Below, piece after piece: positions 62,706-64,000 of a DNA stretch of 64,000 bases; the first letter of the stretch is position 1, and each line of letters starts with the position of its first letter. The notes beneath the pieces were generated by a model. It searched no databases. It was not told where the DNA came from and was given only the letters and a program-made list of their open reading frames with translations. The translations under genes were made by a program, and so were the position numbers. The DNA comes from Erythrobacter sp. Alg231-14 (GTDB lineage Bacteria > Pseudomonadota > Alphaproteobacteria > Sphingomonadales > Sphingomonadaceae): the NCBI RefSeq assembly GCF_900149685.1, contig NZ_LT702999.1, forward strand, positions 1,426,001-1,490,000, written 5' to 3'.

Positions 62706-64000
62706 TTATGCGTCGGCGGTTTCGCCTTCGGATTTCACTCCGAATTTCTTACGACCCAAAATAGCCGCTGCGGCAAGGCCGAAGAGGATCATCATAGGTG
62801 GCGCAGGAACATCTGTACCACCGCTGGTGCCGCCGCTGCTCGATGAAGAGCTGCTCGACGAAGATGATGAGCTGGATGATGAGGTTGTTCCACCAAAGCT
62901 AGACGTTCCGCCCGAAGAGCTGGAGCTGCTTGACGAAGAACCGGACGACGAGCTCGTGCCGCCAAAGCTCGACGTGCTGCCGCCTGAGGTGCTCGACGAA
63001 CTCGAGCTAGAGCTTGAGCCGGACGACGATGATGTCGTGCCGCCGCTGGTGCCGCCCGATGTGCTTGACGAACCTGAGCTTGAGCTAGAGCCCGAGGAAG
63101 AGCTGCTGCCACCGAAGCTGGTCGATCCGCCGCTGCTGCCCGAAGAACTTGAGCTGGAGGATGTCGAAGAGCTCGATGAAGAAGAGGTCGAACCGCCGCT
63201 TGTCCCGCCCGAACTGGAACCCGAGCTGGAGCTGGACGAGGAACCCGAAGACGACGATGAACCACCAAAGCTGGAGCTGCCGCCGGAACCGGTGCCGCCC
63301 GAAGACGAGCTTGATGACGAGCTGCTTGACGACGAGGACGAGCTCGTTGAGCTGCCCAAATTGCCTGAGCTGCCGCCGCTGGTCGCGCCACCCGAAGACG
63401 TGTTGCCGCCGGAACTGGAGCTGGACGAAGACGAGCTTGAAGAAGACGAGCTCGAAGAGCTGCCACCGCTGGTTGCGCCGCCCGACGTGTTGCCGCCAGA
63501 GCTAGAGCTTGAGCCGCTCGACGATGAGCTCGACGAGGACGAACCGCTGCTGCCGTTGCCGCCAGAGGTGTTACCGCCGGATGAGCCTGAGCTGGAAGAT
63601 GAGCTTGAGCTGCTGGAGGAGGACGAACTGGTGGAACCACCATTCGAACCACCACCGCTGGTGTTGCCACCCGACGAGCTTGAGCTGGATGAACTGCTCG
63701 ACGAAGACGACGATGAGCTAGACGATGTCGAACCACCGTTGGAACCGCCGGACGTGTTGCCGCCGGACGTTGATGTAGAGCTTGAAACGTCGCCCGATGT
63801 CGATGTCGATGTAGAGCTCGAAACGTCGCCCGATGTCGAAGTCGAAGTTGAGCTGGAGACGTCACCCGAAGTCGAGCTGGAGACGTTGCCTGATGAAGAG
63901 CTGGACACGTTGCCGGATGTCGTGCTCGAAATCGCACCGGTCGAACTGCTGACATTGCCAGAGCTGCTCGACACGTTGCCCGATGAACTCGAAACGTTGC
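62706..64000 (-). CDS. Ser/Gly-rich low-complexity protein with PEP-CTERM-like tail, 5' end outside window
   Basis: The minus frame is open from the right window edge to a stop at 62706, at least 430 residues. Almost all of it is Ser with Gly, Thr, Asn and some Phe (repeats such as SGNVSSS, GGSTSSS, SFGGTSS). The C-terminus has the tripartite shape of an exosortase substrate: a VPAP motif, a hydrophobic helix (MMILFGLAAAAILG) and a basic RKK cluster, followed by a short acidic extension. Such proteins are exported and anchored or processed at the cell surface. The true start and signal peptide lie beyond the edge. The family PEP-CTERM is inferred from the tail. Confidence 0.75.
   Translation of the reverse strand, partial: NVSSSSGNVSSSSGNVSSSTGAISSTTSGNVSSSSSGNVSSSTSGDVSSSTSTSTSGDVSSSTSTSTSGDVSSSTSTSGGNTSGGSNGGSTSSSSSSSSSSSSSSSSSSGGNTSGGGSNGGSTSSSSSSSSSSSSSSGSSGGNTSGGNGSSGSSSSSSSSSGSSSSSGGNTSGGATSGGSSSSSSSSSSSSSSSSSGGNTSSGGATSGGSSGNLGSSTSSSSSSSSSSSSSSSGGTGSGGSSSFGGSSSSSGSSSSSSSGSSSGGTSGGSTSSSSSSSTSSSSSSSGSSGGSTSFGGSSSSSGSSSSSGSSSTSGGTSGGTTSSSSGSSSSSSSSSTSGGSTSSFGGTSSSSGSSSSSSSSSGGTSSFGGTTSSSSSSSSSSSSSSSSGGTSGGTDVPAPPMMILFGLAAAAILGRKKFGVKSEGETADA

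Noticed and set aside
62780-64000. Long open plus-strand frame rich in Glu, Asp, Leu and Pro, antisense to the Ser-rich gene, running off the window edge
   Set aside because: It has no convincing start or ribosome-binding site and arises from the complement of Ser/Gly codon runs; the minus frame has a sensible stop and sorting-type C-terminus.
1-64000. CRISPR arrays, rRNA operons, insertion sequences with inverted repeats, or a replication origin
   Set aside because: I saw no regularly spaced repeats, no rRNA-like sequence, no transposase gene and no dnaA-box cluster in the window.

Overview
This 64-kb window looks like the chromosome of a marine-type alphaproteobacterium of the order Sphingomonadales, most like Erythrobacter and its relatives. 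The main evidence is the PhyR-NepR-EcfG general stress module with a CHASE/HWE-type kinase, a class I PHA synthase with an alphaproteobacterial phasin, LptF/LptG, a membrane-anchored cytochrome c divergent from a PDT-ACT prephenate dehydratase, and many desaturase-family membrane proteins. The base composition (by eye, high-50s %GC) is even along most of the window. No organism name can be read directly from the sequence.

Layout. 1-3.05 kb is the edge of a mobile element: a tyrosine recombinase cut by the window edge, then DUF3489, DUF2924 and a large serine recombinase, abutting the 3' end of a tRNA-Thr(CGT) gene that is followed by tRNA-Cys(GCA). 3.6-5.2 kb holds an acyl-CoA thioesterase facing an enoyl-CoA hydratase. 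5.3-7.7 kb is a compact five-gene minus-strand operon of largely unknown function (membrane-anchored LuxR-type HTH, two unknowns, a RadC-like JAB domain, a lone winged helix). 7.8-12.1 kb has an aminotransferase, phaC and a phasin with a histone-H1-like N-terminus behind a palindromic operator. 12.3-19 kb has clpS, DUF427, lptF-lptG, a GNAT enzyme, a desaturase and a second acetyltransferase-like gene.

19.3-22.8 kb is the general stress response locus: phyR, a convergent sensor kinase, and nepR-ecfG. A 27-bp stretch between the kinase gene and nepR reads as an EcfG-type promoter on both strands. 23-33.7 kb is housekeeping: AI-2E-family protein, DAACS symporter, glmM-DUF1272-thiD-desaturase, LOG protein, Ppx/GppA-rlmE, cytochrome c, pheA. 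33.8-41.3 kb is a MoxR/DUF58/SpoIIM/RDD operon ending in an intact class A beta-lactamase lipoprotein. 41.3-46.8 kb has a desaturase/hydroxylase, an isoaspartyl peptidase, an MscS-like TM-repeat protein, an SDR and an alpha/beta hydrolase.

46.9-51.0 kb is the most interesting region. It is a bufferin-type RiPP locus: MNIO enzyme BufB (DUF692) and partner BufC (DUF2063) on the minus strand, and divergently a Cys-rich DUF2282 precursor, a DoxX protein, an ECF sigma factor (SigF-like) and its NrsF anti-sigma factor. The intergenic region carries two divergent sites that both read GTAACC-N16-CGAA, the motif I recall for Caulobacter SigF. The locus therefore looks like a closed circuit: NrsF releases SigF, SigF fires both promoters, and precursor, modifying enzymes and the regulators themselves are induced together.

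51-62.6 kb returns to core functions (ispG, a thioredoxin-like lipoprotein, a deacetylase-family protein, a flavin oxidoreductase, two L,D-transpeptidase-type proteins, an EamA transporter, acnA, a rhodanese lipoprotein). The window ends inside a very Ser/Gly-rich protein with a PEP-CTERM-like tail, whose 5' end lies outside.
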